Positions 25,570 to 35,750 of a stretch of DNA of 64,000 bases are shown here, piece by piece (position 1 is the stretch's first letter; the number at the start of each line of letters is the position of its first letter). Origin of the DNA: Glaciimonas sp. CA11.2 (GTDB taxonomy: Bacteria; Pseudomonadota; Gammaproteobacteria; Burkholderiales; Burkholderiaceae_D); NCBI RefSeq assembly GCF_034314045.1, contig NZ_JAVIWL010000001.1, positions 1 through 64,000 of the forward strand. The letters run 5' to 3'. Below the pieces are notes generated by a model. The model was not told where the DNA came from and made no database searches. It saw nothing but the letters and a program-made list of their open reading frames with translations. Made by a program: the position numbers and the translations under genes.

Positions 25570-27213
25570 ATGAATGGCTTGATGATGTCCGGAAAATTGC
25601 TCATTTCCTCGTTAATTGTGCATGCTGACCGCCACCATGGCGATACTGAAATTGTGTCACGTCGGGTCGAAGGAGATATTCATCGCTACACCTATCGAGA
25701 CTGTCACCGCCGTGCGCGGCAACTGGCCAACGTACTCACCGAACTAGGTGTCAAAGACGGAGAACGCGTGGCGACGCTGGCGTGGAACGGGTATCGGCAT
25801 CTGGAGCTTTACTATGCGATTTCCGGCATGGGCGCGGTCATGCACACCATCAATCCGCGCCTGCATCCCGAGCAGGTGGCCTATATTGCCAATCACGCCG
25901 AAGATCAGTATCTCTTCTTCGACCTCACATTCTTGCCGACAATTAAATTGATGGCGGCCCACTGTAACACCACCAAGGCCTTCATCGCCATGACCGACCG
26001 CGCGCACATGCCGCAAGACACGGGTATTGATAACCTGTTGTGTTATGAAGATTTGATGGATGCCGCTTCTGATGACTATTCATGGCCCACTTTTGATGAG
26101 GAAACTGCATCTGCCTTGTGTTATACCTCGGGTACGACAGGCAATCCAAAGGGCGTCCTCTACAGTCATCGCTCAACGCTCCTGCACACATATGCAGCTG
26201 CCCTGCCCGACACGTTAAACTGCTCCGCACGCGACGTCATTTTGCCGGTTGTGCCAATGTTTCACGTGAACGCGTGGGGACTTCCCTACGTTGCCTGCAT
26301 GGTCGGCGCCAAGCTCGTTTTTCCCGGAGCGGGAATGGATGGCAAATCAATCCATGAACTACTCGAAACGGAACAGGTCACGCTCGCCGCAGGCGTGCCG
26401 ACAATCTGGCAAGGTTTACTAAACTACATGGAAACCAACGACTTAAAATTTTCGACGATGACGCGCACGGTGATCGGTGGATCTGCCTGTCCGCCCGCCA
26501 TGTTGCGCAAGTTCCAGGAAGTATTCGGCGTGCATGTTTTACACGCCTGGGGCATGACCGAACTGAGTCCGCTCGGCACCGTATGTGCATTTAAATCCAA
26601 ACTATTAAAAAACAGTCCGGAGGAACGCTACGCAGTACAGGCGAAACAGGGGCGCGCCGTGTTTGGCGTGGACATGAAGATTGTCGACGAGGATGGCCAC
26701 GAACTGCCTTGGGATGGCAAATCCTCCGGGAAATTAATGGTGCGCGGCCCTTGGGTCGTCAGTCATTATTACAGGAGTGAAAACGAGGCTGAACTTGAAA
26801 TGGACGCCGATGGCCATGGTTGGTTTCCGACTGGTGATATTGCTAATATTGATGCCGATGGCTATCTGCAAATTACCGACCGCGACAAAGATGTCATCAA
26901 GTCCGGTGGCGAATGGATCGGCTCAATCGATCTCGAAAACATCGCGATGGCACATCCCGCTGTTTTCATGGCGGCATGCATCGCCGTCAAGCATCCCAAA
27001 TGGGACGAGCGTCCGCTGTTGGTGGTCGTCAAGAAGCCCGATACTGACCTGGATCGCGATGCATTGCTCACCTTTTACGAAGGTAAGATCGCCAAGTGGT
27101 GGACGCCGGACGATGTGGTATTCGTCGACGCGCTTCCGATGGGCGCAACTGGAAAGATCCTCAAAAAGAAATTGCGCGAAGAATTTGCAGATTACGTACT
27201 ACCGACGATATAA
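25570..27213 (+). CDS. Acyl-CoA ligase (AMP-forming)
   Basis: 547 residues from the ATG at 25570, which has AAAGGAAAAG upstream; the frame begins at 25540 without a site. AMP-binding motif [11 protein letters not shown] (about 185-195), [19 protein letters not shown] and the C-terminal [16 protein letters not shown] and [14 protein letters not shown] (catalytic Lys) are intact. Activates a carboxylic acid to a CoA thioester with ATP; the pattern suits medium or long-chain or aromatic-substituted acids. With the amidohydrolase and hydrolase it may form a degradative route. Confidence 0.92.
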   Translation: MNGLMMSGKLLISSLIVHADRHHGDTEIVSRRVEGDIHRYTYRDCHRRARQLANVLTELGVKDGERVATLAWNGYRHLELYYAISGMGAVMHTINPRLHPEQVAYIANHAEDQYLFFDLTFLPTIKLMAAHCNTTKAFIAMTDRAHMPQDTGIDNLLCYEDLMDAASDDYSWPTFDEETASALCYTSGTTGNPKGVLYSHRSTLLHTYAAALPDTLNCSARDVILPVVPMFHVNAWGLPYVACMVGAKLVFPGAGMDGKSIHELLETEQVTLAAGVPTIWQGLLNYMETNDLKFSTMTRTVIGGSACPPAMLRKFQEVFGVHVLHAWGMTELSPLGTVCAFKSKLLKNSPEERYAVQAKQGRAVFGVDMKIVDEDGHELPWDGKSSGKLMVRGPWVVSHYYRSENEAELEMDADGHGWFPTGDIANIDADGYLQITDRDKDVIKSGGEWIGSIDLENIAMAHPAVFMAACIAVKHPKWDERPLLVVVKKPDTDLDRDALLTFYEGKIAKWWTPDDVVFVDALPMGATGKILKKKLREEFADYVLPTI

Positions 27214-27384
27214 GAATCGATTAAAGACGCGCTCTATTTTTTTAAAAATAAGGGTGAAGAATCCGTTCAAAGGATGAGCTTAGCGCTTAATCACTTCCAA
27301 AGATAAGTTGAATGTTGCGTTCGTTAATACATACGCGACCGAAAATCATACTCGGTTCGATTCAAATCATCGAATTCAACCATC

Positions 27385-27415
27385 AAAAGCCTTACCACAA
27401 TGTAAGGCTTTTTCT
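27385..27415 (+). terminator. Intrinsic terminator downstream of the CoA ligase
   Basis: AAGCCTTAC and GTAAGGCTT form a 9-bp stem with a six-base loop and a T tail. Confidence 0.8.
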
Positions 27416-27697
27416 ATTCAGCCCTTACCGCGTCTGCATCCCTGCTCAGACCGAGAGAGTCCCACGCAAAACAATAGATGACATAACGGCAATTTTCATG
27501 CAATCTCAAAAAATTATTGAATTTATTACATTCACCCACATTGGGTCTTCATCTGCCAGCCAATAAGGGTTTGTTGTTCAAGCTAATAGCTTGAGTTCTC
27601 CGCATTCATAGGATCTAAGTGAAGAATCCACACAAGCGTCGGTTGCAAATCGCCCGTTTGGAACTTCTCAGTTAACCCGCCTACATCAAGCAATCTA
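27416..27697. other. Intergenic stretch, nothing recognised
   Basis: Between the terminator and the HAD/UbiA remnant; no gene, RNA or repeat is supported. Confidence 0.35.
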
Positions 27698-28059
27698 ATG
27701 AACACCGATCAGCATAAAGAGCAAAAAAAAGAACAAAAACCGTCGATCCAGACGCAAAGAGTTTAGCAACTATTTGCCCATTAGTAGTCGATTTCGATGG
27801 AACATTGACGCCAACCGATACGCTCGTTGAAGTGCTCATCCAACTGATAAAACGATCGCCGCTGACTTTACTGCCCTTGCCGCTTTGGCTTCTGAAAGGG
27901 CGCGCCGTTTTTAAGTACAGGATCGCCTTACAAACAACCATCTCCGCAGCGCAGTTATGGTACGCCAGACAGATCCCACGTCAGCTTGGCTGGACGCTTG
28001 CCACAGCGGCAAGTGCTTCACTGTTCCTGTGTACATCATCGGTAAACCAATTGCATTGA
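27698..28059 (+). pseudogene. HAD-UbiA fusion protein, frameshifted and truncated
   Basis: The frame from 27740 to 28059 reads CPLVVDFDGTLTPTDTLVEV, then LPLPLWLLKGRAVFKYRIAL, the N-terminal HAD-phosphatase part (DxDGT motif) of the proteins that carry a C-terminal UbiA prenyltransferase. A plausible ATG at 27698 is in another frame; the two frames would join if the eight-A tract at 27723-27730 had nine A. The UbiA domain is missing and the C-terminal codons are unrelated. So it is a pseudogene, with a possible phase-variable tract only if an intact copy existed. Confidence 0.65.
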
Positions 28060-28191
28060 CGCCGAAATAAACTTGTAAATGATTGATAATTGGAATCTCA
28101 ATTTTTTACGGTGTCATTCCTATTTGATCAATGTTGCGCTTCGTTCGTATTTATATAAAAATAAGTCATTGGCCGAGTCTCACAATAAAAG

Positions 28192-28217
28192 CAAAAAAGC
28201 CCGCATAAGGCGGGCTA
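28192..28217 (-). terminator. Intrinsic terminator of the PEP-CTERM gene
   Basis: On the minus strand AGCCCGC-CTTAT-GCGGGCT is followed by TTTTTT, 21 nt after the stop codon. Confidence 0.85.
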
Positions 28218-28237
28218 AAATTAAGCGTAAAAAACGT

Positions 28238-28810
28238 TTATGCGTTGTTATTAGCTGATTTGCGACGTGCTGAAGCAAAACCGAGAAGTCCGAAGCCGAG
28301 TAGCGCGATAGTTGCTGGTTCTGGGACTGCCGTTGTGGTGAAGTTTGCTGCTTCAAAAGAACGATAAGCCTGAGAGTCGAACGTCAGCGACGTAATAGCC
28401 GATCCGGTATCCACAAAGTTGACGTAGGTTTCGCCGTTAATGCCTAAATTTGCAGTCGTGAAATTGGTTGTCGCTCCATTTGCCTCTTTGACTATCAGCG
28501 TGTTATACCCGTCAGGTGTTCCCCATTCAAAGCTCACATCAGATACGCCGATGCCAAATGAAACGATCGCAGAGCCCAAATATTGATTTGGTTCACCTGC
28601 CAACCATTGCCCAATGGTATTGGACGGTCTAGAAGCATCTGCCGAGAGACCAGCTGTCAATAGACCGCCAGTGACGTTGCCGCTTGTTAGCACAAAAGCG
28701 CTGCCGCCCTGATTGCTACCTAAAGTGCCAATGACAGATGCATGTGCAACAACGCTCGACAATGCCGCAACGGTAACAGCAGCCAAAGCCAATGATTTAA
28801 TAATGCTCAT
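28238..28810 (-). CDS. PEP-CTERM sorting-domain protein 1
   Basis: 190 residues. The N-terminal signal peptide is MSIIKSLALAAVTVAALSSVVAHA. The C-terminus is a textbook PEP-CTERM signal: VPEPATIALLGFGLLGFASA followed by RRKS. The protein is exported and processed at the Pro-Glu-Pro segment by an exosortase, then presented at the surface. The mature part is Gly/Ser/Thr-rich with no recognised enzyme domain. A sigma-54 promoter is 62 nt upstream of the start. Confidence 0.93.
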   Translation of the reverse strand: MSIIKSLALAAVTVAALSSVVAHASVIGTLGSNQGGSAFVLTSGNVTGGLLTAGLSADASRPSNTIGQWLAGEPNQYLGSAIVSFGIGVSDVSFEWGTPDGYNTLIVKEANGATTNFTTANLGINGETYVNFVDTGSAITSLTFDSQAYRSFEAANFTTTAVPEPATIALLGFGLLGFASARRKSANNNA

Positions 28811-28872
28811 TCTTTCCCCTAAAAAATGGAATCAAATTAATAAAAAATAATTAATTATTCAACCTAGAGAGA

Positions 28873-28888
28873 AGCAATTTATATGCCA
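28873..28888 (-). promoter_or_regulatory. Sigma-54 (-24/-12) promoter of PEP-CTERM gene 1
   Basis: On the minus strand TGGCATATAAATTGCT matches the TGGCAYR-N4-TTGCW consensus at every fixed position. It lies 62 nt upstream of the ATG at 28810. Confidence 0.85.
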
Positions 28889-28950
28889 TTAATTTTATGT
28901 CTTTTGTAAACAAACACTTAACGAAAACGTAAAAAATTTTGGTTGTGATA

Positions 28951-28967
28951 TGTAAAATAATGCGACA
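28951..28967 (-). promoter_or_regulatory. Shared 17-nt upstream motif, PEP-CTERM gene 1
   Basis: Minus strand TGTCGCATTATTTTACA, 62 nt upstream of the sigma-54 promoter. The same pattern (TGTCG-N5-TTTTACA) occurs upstream of the other three PEP-CTERM genes. A related TGTGA...TCACA element lies at 28975-28992. Likely an enhancer-binding-protein site, for example for PrsR. Confidence 0.7.
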
Positions 28968-28992
28968 GTGCCATTGTGAAATAATGGTCACA

Positions 28993-29464
28993 TGAGCAAT
29001 TGATTGCCAGATTAATCAAAGGCTCATGAACAGTTGATTTTTCATCAGATCGTCTTGAAAGTCACTATTGAAGGACTAAGTGACCGTGACAACGAACGAC
29101 TTGAGTAACGACGTCTCCACAGCTGAAAATATAGCTTGTCGTATCGATGGTCGCTATCACAATAACTGAAAAAATCTACGCACCGTAGAAGCGCAATTAA
29201 AAAATTTTTCCCTTTTTAAGTTTGACTTTTTAGGTTACTTATCAGCTAATTCATCACCATCATTCCCGACAATGTCATACATGCCTGAGACTAGCTTGGA
29301 AAGCTCAGTATCGACACCACCAGCCCGTATATTTCAATAAAGTAACTCCCTTAAATTGCCATTGACTTGTGTCGGAACGCGCACTAAAACTCAATACGCA
29401 ACGCCCTGCACTTCAAAGAAGTGTTGTCCGTAAGCAGTGCGTTGTTTACTTAAAGGAGATCACA
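28993..29464. other. Intergenic stretch before the SnoaL-like gene
   Basis: No supported gene. It contains a short imperfect repeat (CATGAGCAATTGATTGCC / CATGAACAGTTGATTTTTC) and, at its right end, the ribosome-binding site AAAGGAG of the gene starting at 29465. Confidence 0.35.
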
Positions 29465-29917
29465 ATGAGCAGCCAGGAAAACAAGCAATTAGTGATGCGA
29501 GGCTATCAGTTATTCAAAAATAATGACATCAACGGATTACTCGAACTGTATACCGATGACATAGAATGGAAAGGAGCCGATTCTGAATATGTTCCGTTCT
29601 TTGGCACTTATAAGGGTAAGAATCAGGTAGCACAATTTTTCACTAAAATGGATCAGGCACAGGAAGCCATTCAGTTTGAACCACAAGCTTTTATCGCTGA
29701 AAATGACAAAGTCATCGTGACAGGCCAATCCATATGGTTAGTAAAATCAACTGGTCAACGATATGAAAATCCTTGGGTCCATATCTTTACACTTCGGGAT
29801 GGAAAAGTGGCCAAATTCCAGCAATATAATGATACGGCCGCGGTAGAGGCCGCTTATAGACCGTCACAGACTTCTACGCAGCAAAAGAAAACACAAAACA
29901 TCACTAAACACAATTAG
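29465..29917 (+). CDS. SnoaL/NTF2-like protein
   Basis: 150 residues from the ATG at 29465, with AAAGGAGA upstream; the frame runs to 29369 without a site. The cone-shaped NTF2 fold is recognisable from GYQLFKNNDINGLLELYTDDIEWKG, FGTYKGKNQVAQFFTKMD and the closing WVHIFTLRDGKVAKFQQYNDTAAV. Members are small isomerases, dehydratases or stress-associated binding proteins; the reaction cannot be inferred. No clear operon partners. Confidence 0.88.
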   Translation: MSSQENKQLVMRGYQLFKNNDINGLLELYTDDIEWKGADSEYVPFFGTYKGKNQVAQFFTKMDQAQEAIQFEPQAFIAENDKVIVTGQSIWLVKSTGQRYENPWVHIFTLRDGKVAKFQQYNDTAAVEAAYRPSQTSTQQKKTQNITKHN

Positions 29918-30109
29918 TGTGACTTAAAAAACACCGGTCAACAATGTCATAAAGATTGGTATGCGCCAAGACGCAATCGGCATGACGGTAATATCAATCG
30001 AGGCACCCAAGCCGCGGCTTTGTGACTGGGCCAGTCTTCCGGCTTAGGTGTAGCGTTAATATTTTGCTGCTTGATGATAACTACCGACTTATCGGCGTGG
30101 TCCGAAGAT

Positions 30110-30853
30110 TTAGACCGCGCCACTCAAAGCTACGGCGTCAGCGCCAGCCGCAATCCGAATCGGACACGATGGATCATTAGCCGCACGCCACACCGCTTCA
30201 GCTACATCAGAAGCTAGAGTAACCTCAGTGGATTGCTGCCATCCGGCGAAGACACTTTGCGCCAAATCTGCATAAGCCTCAGGGATGCCATACTGTATCC
30301 GAGGCTGTGCATTTTGACCGAAGCGGGTCTCGGGTGCGCGTCCCGGCAAGACCAGATTGACTCGCACATTAAATTGCTGAAGTTCCAGCGCAAGAGATTC
30401 GGTGTACGCGTTGATCGCGGCTTTGCTCGCGGTGTACACGGAGAGCAAAGGGAGCGCCCTCAATGTCACACTTGAAGTGACGTTCACGATGACGCCAGCC
30501 TTGTTTTGCCTAAACTGGGGCATCACAGCTTGGGTCATTGCTATTGTGCCAAGCGTATTGGTTTCGAAGATCTCGCGGGCTGTTTCCATCGAGGTACCTT
30601 CAGCAGCGCCCAGCATGCCGATCCCGGCGTTGTTGACCAGAACATCGATCGGCCCCGCGGCCTCTACTGCCTGACGGACGCTTTCGGGATCAGTGATATC
30701 GAGGCCAATTACCCGAAGATGCTCAGAACGCGGCAAAACGTCCGCGCGCGGCGTGCGCATGGTGGCGATGACCTTCCAATCGCGATCCAGAAAGTATTGG
30801 GCGGTGGCGAGGCCGAAACCGGATGAACATCCGGTAATGAGGACGGTTTTCAT
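30110..30853 (-). CDS. Short-chain dehydrogenase/reductase
   Basis: 247 residues. The cofactor motif TGCSSGFG (8-15), NNAG (74-77), catalytic Ser in NVTSS (about 127) and YTASK (Tyr140, Lys144) are intact. Arg33 after the second strand suggests NADP preference. Divergent from the AraC-type regulator gene, whose product probably controls it. AGGAG precedes the ATG. Confidence 0.93.
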   Translation of the reverse strand: MKTVLITGCSSGFGLATAQYFLDRDWKVIATMRTPRADVLPRSEHLRVIGLDITDPESVRQAVEAAGPIDVLVNNAGIGMLGAAEGTSMETAREIFETNTLGTIAMTQAVMPQFRQNKAGVIVNVTSSVTLRALPLLSVYTASKAAINAYTESLALELQQFNVRVNLVLPGRAPETRFGQNAQPRIQYGIPEAYADLAQSVFAGWQQSTEVTLASDVAEAVWRAANDPSCPIRIAAGADAVALSGAV

Positions 30854-30952
30854 AAGAACTCCTGTAATGGGTTAGCAGAGACTAGACTATATCGCTCCGA
30901 AACAAGACTTCCTATAATCGATAGTCCACATTTCATTTGCAAGAGTCCAATC

Positions 30953-31858
30953 ATGACCGATCCACTCACGGAAGTTGTCACACTACTACAACCGCAAGCG
31001 GCATTCTCAAAAGTCGTCAGCGGCGCAGGCCCTTGGCGTGTGCGCCGCTCGGAAGACGGTCAACCCTTCTACAGCGTGATCCTCAACGGTTCATGCCACC
31101 TCGCAGTCGACGGACACGCGATGATTAACCTTGAGGAAGGTGACTTTGTTCTGATTCCAGCGGCGTACGGCTTCACTATGTCCAGCCTCGATCCGACGAC
31201 AACGGACGACCTCAATACCGTGCCTGTCGCGCTGCTCCATGGCGAGTTCAGACTTGGCGCTCAAAGCGGGCCGCCCGACGTTTTATTGCTGGTGGGTCAC
31301 TGCGCGTTTGGCTCGCCGGACGCGGCCTTGCTGGTGTCGCTCCTCCCACAACTCGTGCACGTTCGCGGCGAGAAGAGGCTGGCCACTATCGTGCAGCTTG
31401 TCAGTGACGAATCGCGCGCGCAACGTCCCGGGCGCGATGTCATCCTTACCCGCCTTTTGGAGGTTCTTCTCATCGAAGCCCTTCGATCCACGGCTGGGAC
31501 TGCAGCGTCACCGGGCCTCTTGCGCGGGCTTGCCGACGAGCGCCTCGCTATCGCAATACGACGAATGCACGAAAACATGACGCAGTCCTGGACGGTCGGA
31601 CAATTGGCGAAAGAGGCCGCCCTCTCCCGCTCGGCATTCTTCGAGCGGTTCAGCCGCGCAATGGGCGTCGCCCCGATGGAGTATCTGCTCCGTTGGCGCA
31701 TGGCTATGGCGAAGAAGCTGCTGCGGCAAAAAGAGACCGGCGTCGCCGAAGTTGCCGAACGCGTCGGCTACGGTTCCGCAAGCGCGTTCAGCGTTGCATT
31801 CACCCGCCATGTCGGCTTGCCGCCTACCCGTTACGCGCGCGAGAAAATGGCAGCGTAA
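30953..31858 (+). CDS. AraC-family regulator with N-terminal cupin
   Basis: 301 residues. Residues 1-180 form the AraC-type cupin (AraC_binding_2/Cupin_6 form, GPWRVRRSEDGQPFYSVILNG, HAMINLEEGDFVLIPAAYGF). The C-terminal double helix-turn-helix (ERLAIAIRRMHENMTQSWTVGQLAKEAALSRSAFFERF and VAERVGYGSASAFSVAFTRHVGLPPTRY) is complete. Such regulators typically sit beside the oxidoreductase they control, here the divergent SDR gene. Confidence 0.93.
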   Translation: MTDPLTEVVTLLQPQAAFSKVVSGAGPWRVRRSEDGQPFYSVILNGSCHLAVDGHAMINLEEGDFVLIPAAYGFTMSSLDPTTTDDLNTVPVALLHGEFRLGAQSGPPDVLLLVGHCAFGSPDAALLVSLLPQLVHVRGEKRLATIVQLVSDESRAQRPGRDVILTRLLEVLLIEALRSTAGTAASPGLLRGLADERLAIAIRRMHENMTQSWTVGQLAKEAALSRSAFFERFSRAMGVAPMEYLLRWRMAMAKKLLRQKETGVAEVAERVGYGSASAFSVAFTRHVGLPPTRYAREKMAA

Positions 31859-31949
31859 CAAGCATAACGCGGGCGTTTTTTCTTTTTCTAAGACGTCACC
31901 AGATTGCGCAGTTCATCCATTCTCAAGCAACGATGAACAACGCAGAATA

Positions 31950-32990
31950 CTAAAGCCCCGCAGCCAACTCCCGCGTAAGATCGGCGGCCGATATTTCCTT
32001 GCAACCACTGGCATTCTGCCCAGACCATAAGGGTGAAAAATCACTGCTTCCCTGACTTTCAGCCTTAGCACGCAAAGGAGCGATTGCAGCAGTGGCAAGC
32101 GGGAACGCAGGCGGTGCGGTGCTGATGGGGCCGAGCTCCGTCATGAGCCGGTTAATGATGCCGCGTGCAGGTCGCCCGCTAAAAAGATTGGTGAGCGCGG
32201 TATGACGCGCAGCCACGCTTTTGAGTGCAGCCCGATGTAACGCGCTGGTAGTGGCTTCGGGACATAGCATGTACGCTGTACCAATTTGCACCCCCGCAGC
32301 GCCAAGTGCCATCGCAGCGGCAACACCTTTGGCATCCACAATACCACCGGCCGCAATGACGGGAACCTTCACTGCACGCACGATTTGCGGCAACAAAGCG
32401 AACGTACCGATCTGTGTATTGAGGTCATCCGATAAAAACATCCCGCGATGACCACCCGCTTCAAGACCTTGTGCAATGATGGCATCGGCTCCGTGCGCCT
32501 CAAGCCAAAGCGCCTCCTCAACAGTCGTCGCCGAAGACAGTATTCTGCCGCCCCAGGACCGCACCCGTGCCAGCAATTCGGCCGAGGGCAAACCAAAATG
32601 AAAGCTCACAACAGCGGGCTTGAATTCGCTCAATACGTCGGCAGCTTCGGCACTGAAGGGCAACCGTCCCGGGCCGGCCTGAATAGCATTCGGGTCAAGT
32701 CCAAGCTCTTGGTAATAAGAAGAAAGCGTCGCCCTCCACAGCGCCTCTCTCTCCGCAATCGGCGCGGTGGGCGTATGGCAAAAGAAGTTTACATTGTATG
32801 GCTTGGTGGTTTGCGCCCGGATCTCTGTCAGTTCCTTGCGTAGCGCGTCGGGGCTTAACATGGCGCACGGGAGCGAACCCAAACCGCCTGCATTGGATAC
32901 GGCAATCGTTAGTTTGTGATCTTGCACTCCCGCCATTGGCGCCTGGATTATTGGTAGCGTGACCCCCAATAGCGTTTGTAAGGTTCCCAT
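31950..32990 (-). CDS. Nitronate monooxygenase family flavoprotein
   Basis: 346 residues. FMN-binding TIM barrel with PIIQAPMAG at the N-terminus, GGLGSLPCAMLSP, AIIAQGLEAGGHRGMF (catalytic His181) and VIAAGGIVDAKGVAAAMALGAAGVQIGTAY. Members oxidise nitroalkane anions such as propionate-3-nitronate using O2. GGAGAG is upstream of the start. Transcribed toward the AraC gene; apparently monocistronic. Confidence 0.9.
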   Translation of the reverse strand: MGTLQTLLGVTLPIIQAPMAGVQDHKLTIAVSNAGGLGSLPCAMLSPDALRKELTEIRAQTTKPYNVNFFCHTPTAPIAEREALWRATLSSYYQELGLDPNAIQAGPGRLPFSAEAADVLSEFKPAVVSFHFGLPSAELLARVRSWGGRILSSATTVEEALWLEAHGADAIIAQGLEAGGHRGMFLSDDLNTQIGTFALLPQIVRAVKVPVIAAGGIVDAKGVAAAMALGAAGVQIGTAYMLCPEATTSALHRAALKSVAARHTALTNLFSGRPARGIINRLMTELGPISTAPPAFPLATAAIAPLRAKAESQGSSDFSPLWSGQNASGCKEISAADLTRELAAGL

Positions 32991-33267
32991 CTTCTCTCCG
33001 ATATTGTTCTAATGCGTTTGTTAGCGTGCGCTGTACACGATGTTTGATATTAGTTTAGCGTAAAGCAATGCCACCTCAATCCAGCGCGTTCATGACTTTA
33101 ATGACCACAATTTTCATGTTGGATCATGCCTTGATCCAAAACGTATTGCAACATCGACATATCGCGATTTAACATCCCTGATGCAATCGACTCCGCTCCT
33201 AATTCTTAGCTAATTATTTTTCGTTAAGCTGCTTCTCTAATAAGTTAAGGAAAGCAAGGTATTCACG

Positions 33268-34683
33268 ATGATGCTAGGCCGCGCCAAGAAAAAAATCCAT
33301 TCAAACTTGATTTTATTGCTAGTAATAGCACCCATTGTGTTCAATTTGGGAGGCTGTGCCAGTTATCAAGCATTGCCGTTAAACGATCAGTCCAGTTTAC
33401 TCACGCATCTCCCTGCGCTGAACATTGACGCTAAACAGCTGTCCTTGCCGGAATTGGCCACGCACTCTTTTGCGTCAGCGCCTGACGGCCTGGATATGAC
33501 CGACGTTGCGATATTAGCTGTACTTAACAACCCCGATCTTAAGTTAGCACGCAATGATGCCCATATTGCGCACGCCCAGGCCTTTTCCGCTTCCTTATTA
33601 CCTAACCCTCAGCTAGCGATGTCGGGTGATTTTATGCGCAATCCTATATCGGGCTCGACGCCGGCTTACGGTATCGGGCCTACCTATGATTTCGGCGCGC
33701 TTTTGACCCATTCGGCATTGCGCAAAGCGGCCGATGCCGACGCGAGTAAAACGGATTTGAGTCTGCTATGGCAAGAGTGGCAAGTGATTGCACAAGCCCG
33801 CATGCTGTTTATTAAGCTGACACAGGGTCAGAAGTTGATGCATATATTACAACAGCAACGGGATGATTTTGCGCAACGTTCACAACGGTATCAGCTGGCC
33901 TTGCAGCGTGGTTTGATCACTATCGAGACGGCGACCATCGCATTGACCTCGCTGCAGGATGTCCAGCGTCAAATCAACGAGGGACAACGCCAACAGAACC
34001 AAGCCAGACACGATTTAAATGCGTTGCTGGGATTGGCTCCCGATGTGCCGGTGCCATTGCAGGGCTCCGCGCAGCTACCGCCTCTGGACCGTGCTCAGAT
34101 AGCTGCCACCTTGCCCCATCTGGCGCAACGCCGCCCTGATCTGATCGCGCTGAAGTATGGATACGCTGCGCAGGACCAACGTTATCGGGCAGCGATTATC
34201 GCGCAGTTTCCATCGCTGGTAATCGGGTTGACGCGATCACGCGACAACAGCAACGTCTCATCGCAAGGTTTCAATATTTCTGTATCACTCCCCATTTTCA
34301 ATCAAAACCAGGGAAATATCGCGATCGAACAGTCGACCCGGCAAAAGCTGCATGATGAATATCAACAGCGCATCAATGTTGCTAACAGCGATATCGACCG
34401 AATTTTGACCGAGCAGACGATCAATACGCAACAAATGCGCGAAATAAACAGCACTCTGCAACAACTGTCGGCGCAACGAAAAAAGGTTCAGGGGGCATTG
34501 GCAGCGGGTAACGTCGATGCGTTGGTGCTCTCCAATATTGATACTGCGTGGCTGGCCAAACAAACCGAGCAAGTCACTTTAGAGCAAGCCATGCTGGAGC
34601 AACGCGTCGCTTTGCAAACGCTGATTGGTGGCGAATTGCCTACCCGGTTGCCGCCCGAACTCCAAGAAAGTCGTAAACCATGA
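33268..34683 (+). CDS. NodT-family outer-membrane efflux lipoprotein
   Basis: 471 residues. Lipoprotein signal (IAPIVFNLGGCASY, Cys about residue 30). The TolC fold is seen in two repeated helical halves (LARNDAHIAHAQAFSASLLPNPQLAM and NISVSLPIFNQNQGNI...). It forms the outer-membrane duct of the pump encoded next. Overlaps the adaptor gene by 4 nt (ATGA). Confidence 0.9.
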   Translation: MMLGRAKKKIHSNLILLLVIAPIVFNLGGCASYQALPLNDQSSLLTHLPALNIDAKQLSLPELATHSFASAPDGLDMTDVAILAVLNNPDLKLARNDAHIAHAQAFSASLLPNPQLAMSGDFMRNPISGSTPAYGIGPTYDFGALLTHSALRKAADADASKTDLSLLWQEWQVIAQARMLFIKLTQGQKLMHILQQQRDDFAQRSQRYQLALQRGLITIETATIALTSLQDVQRQINEGQRQQNQARHDLNALLGLAPDVPVPLQGSAQLPPLDRAQIAATLPHLAQRRPDLIALKYGYAAQDQRYRAAIIAQFPSLVIGLTRSRDNSNVSSQGFNISVSLPIFNQNQGNIAIEQSTRQKLHDEYQQRINVANSDIDRILTEQTINTQQMREINSTLQQLSAQRKKVQGALAAGNVDALVLSNIDTAWLAKQTEQVTLEQAMLEQRVALQTLIGGELPTRLPPELQESRKP

Positions 34684-35750
34684 AAAAGAAAATAATCTAC
34701 GCGTCGGTCGCGAGCACGCTCTTTTTGATAGCAGGATTGACCTACGTTATCTATAGCAGCCGCTCGCCAGCTAATGCAGCGGATGCAGAAACACCCATCT
34801 CGGCGCAGGTGGTGACGCAGCCACTTAAGCAAGGCATGTTGACTAGTATGCTAAGCGCCTACGGCGACGTTACACCGGAACATACGGTTGCTGTCAGTAG
34901 CGCTTATCCAGTTCAAATTACGAAATTATTTGTCGTGCAGGGACAAAGTGTCAGCAAAGGTACGCCATTGGCGGTAGTGCAGAGTGATCCGTCAGCTGTC
35001 TTGAGCTATCAACAAGCGCAGAGCGCCAACATTCTGGCGCAGGCCGAATTAAAGCGCACCAAAGAACTACTGGGATTGCAAATGGCAACGCAATCACAAC
35101 TGGATACGGCGCAAAAAAATTGGCAAGATGCGCAAGCAACTTTGATGGCCCAACAAAAACTTGGAGGCGGCAATCCCAGCAACACGTTGTTGGCGCCCAG
35201 CAGTGGTGTGGTGTTGACGTTAACCGCAGCACAGGGTGATCGTCTGGCGGCAGGTGCATCGATGATGCAATTTGGCAATACTGATAGTCTGAAAGTATTG
35301 CTAGGGATTGATCCTTCCCATCGCGCAACAATCCATAAAGGTAGCCGTGTAACGCTGGCACCGTTATCGAATCCAGCCCAAACCGAACAGGCCAGCGTGA
35401 GCGAGATACAAAATCTGCTCGATCCTAAGACCCAACTGATTAACGTTGTGGTGACGTTGAGCGATACCGCTGCTAAACGATTTATTCCAGGTATGCGTGT
35501 TCATGCCGAGATTGCTACGGGACAGCAACAGGTGTATGAAGTGCCGCGTCAGGCGGTGCTCAGCGACGATCAGGGTAGCTATTTGTTTCAGGTCAAACAA
35601 GGTAAAGCGGTGCGAGTTGAGGTCCGTAATTTGATCGATAACGGCGCAACGCTGGGCGTAAGCGGAAACCTCGACCCTGCTGCACCGTTAGTGGTGTTGG
35701 GAAACTATGAATTAAAAAATCAGATGCTGGTGCGGGAGACCAAGCCATGA
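34680..35750 (+). CDS. RND efflux periplasmic adaptor (MFP)
   Basis: 356 residues with an N-terminal membrane anchor (ASVASTLFLIAGLTYVIYSS). Lipoyl halves (VAVSSAYPVQITKLFVVQGQ, LAPSSGVVLTLTAAQGDRLAAG), a helical hairpin (about 105-165) and beta-barrel with VPRQAVLSDDQGSYLFQV are recognisable. Links the inner-membrane pump with the outer-membrane duct. ATGA overlaps at both ends mark a tightly coupled operon. Confidence 0.92.
   Translation: MKKKIIYASVASTLFLIAGLTYVIYSSRSPANAADAETPISAQVVTQPLKQGMLTSMLSAYGDVTPEHTVAVSSAYPVQITKLFVVQGQSVSKGTPLAVVQSDPSAVLSYQQAQSANILAQAELKRTKELLGLQMATQSQLDTAQKNWQDAQATLMAQQKLGGGNPSNTLLAPSSGVVLTLTAAQGDRLAAGASMMQFGNTDSLKVLLGIDPSHRATIHKGSRVTLAPLSNPAQTEQASVSEIQNLLDPKTQLINVVVTLSDTAAKRFIPGMRVHAEIATGQQQVYEVPRQAVLSDDQGSYLFQVKQGKAVRVEVRNLIDNGATLGVSGNLDPAAPLVVLGNYELKNQMLVRETKP

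Noticed and set aside
27330..27365. tRNA-like GGTTCGATTC segment
   Set aside because: No acceptor, D arm or anticodon arm can be folded around it.
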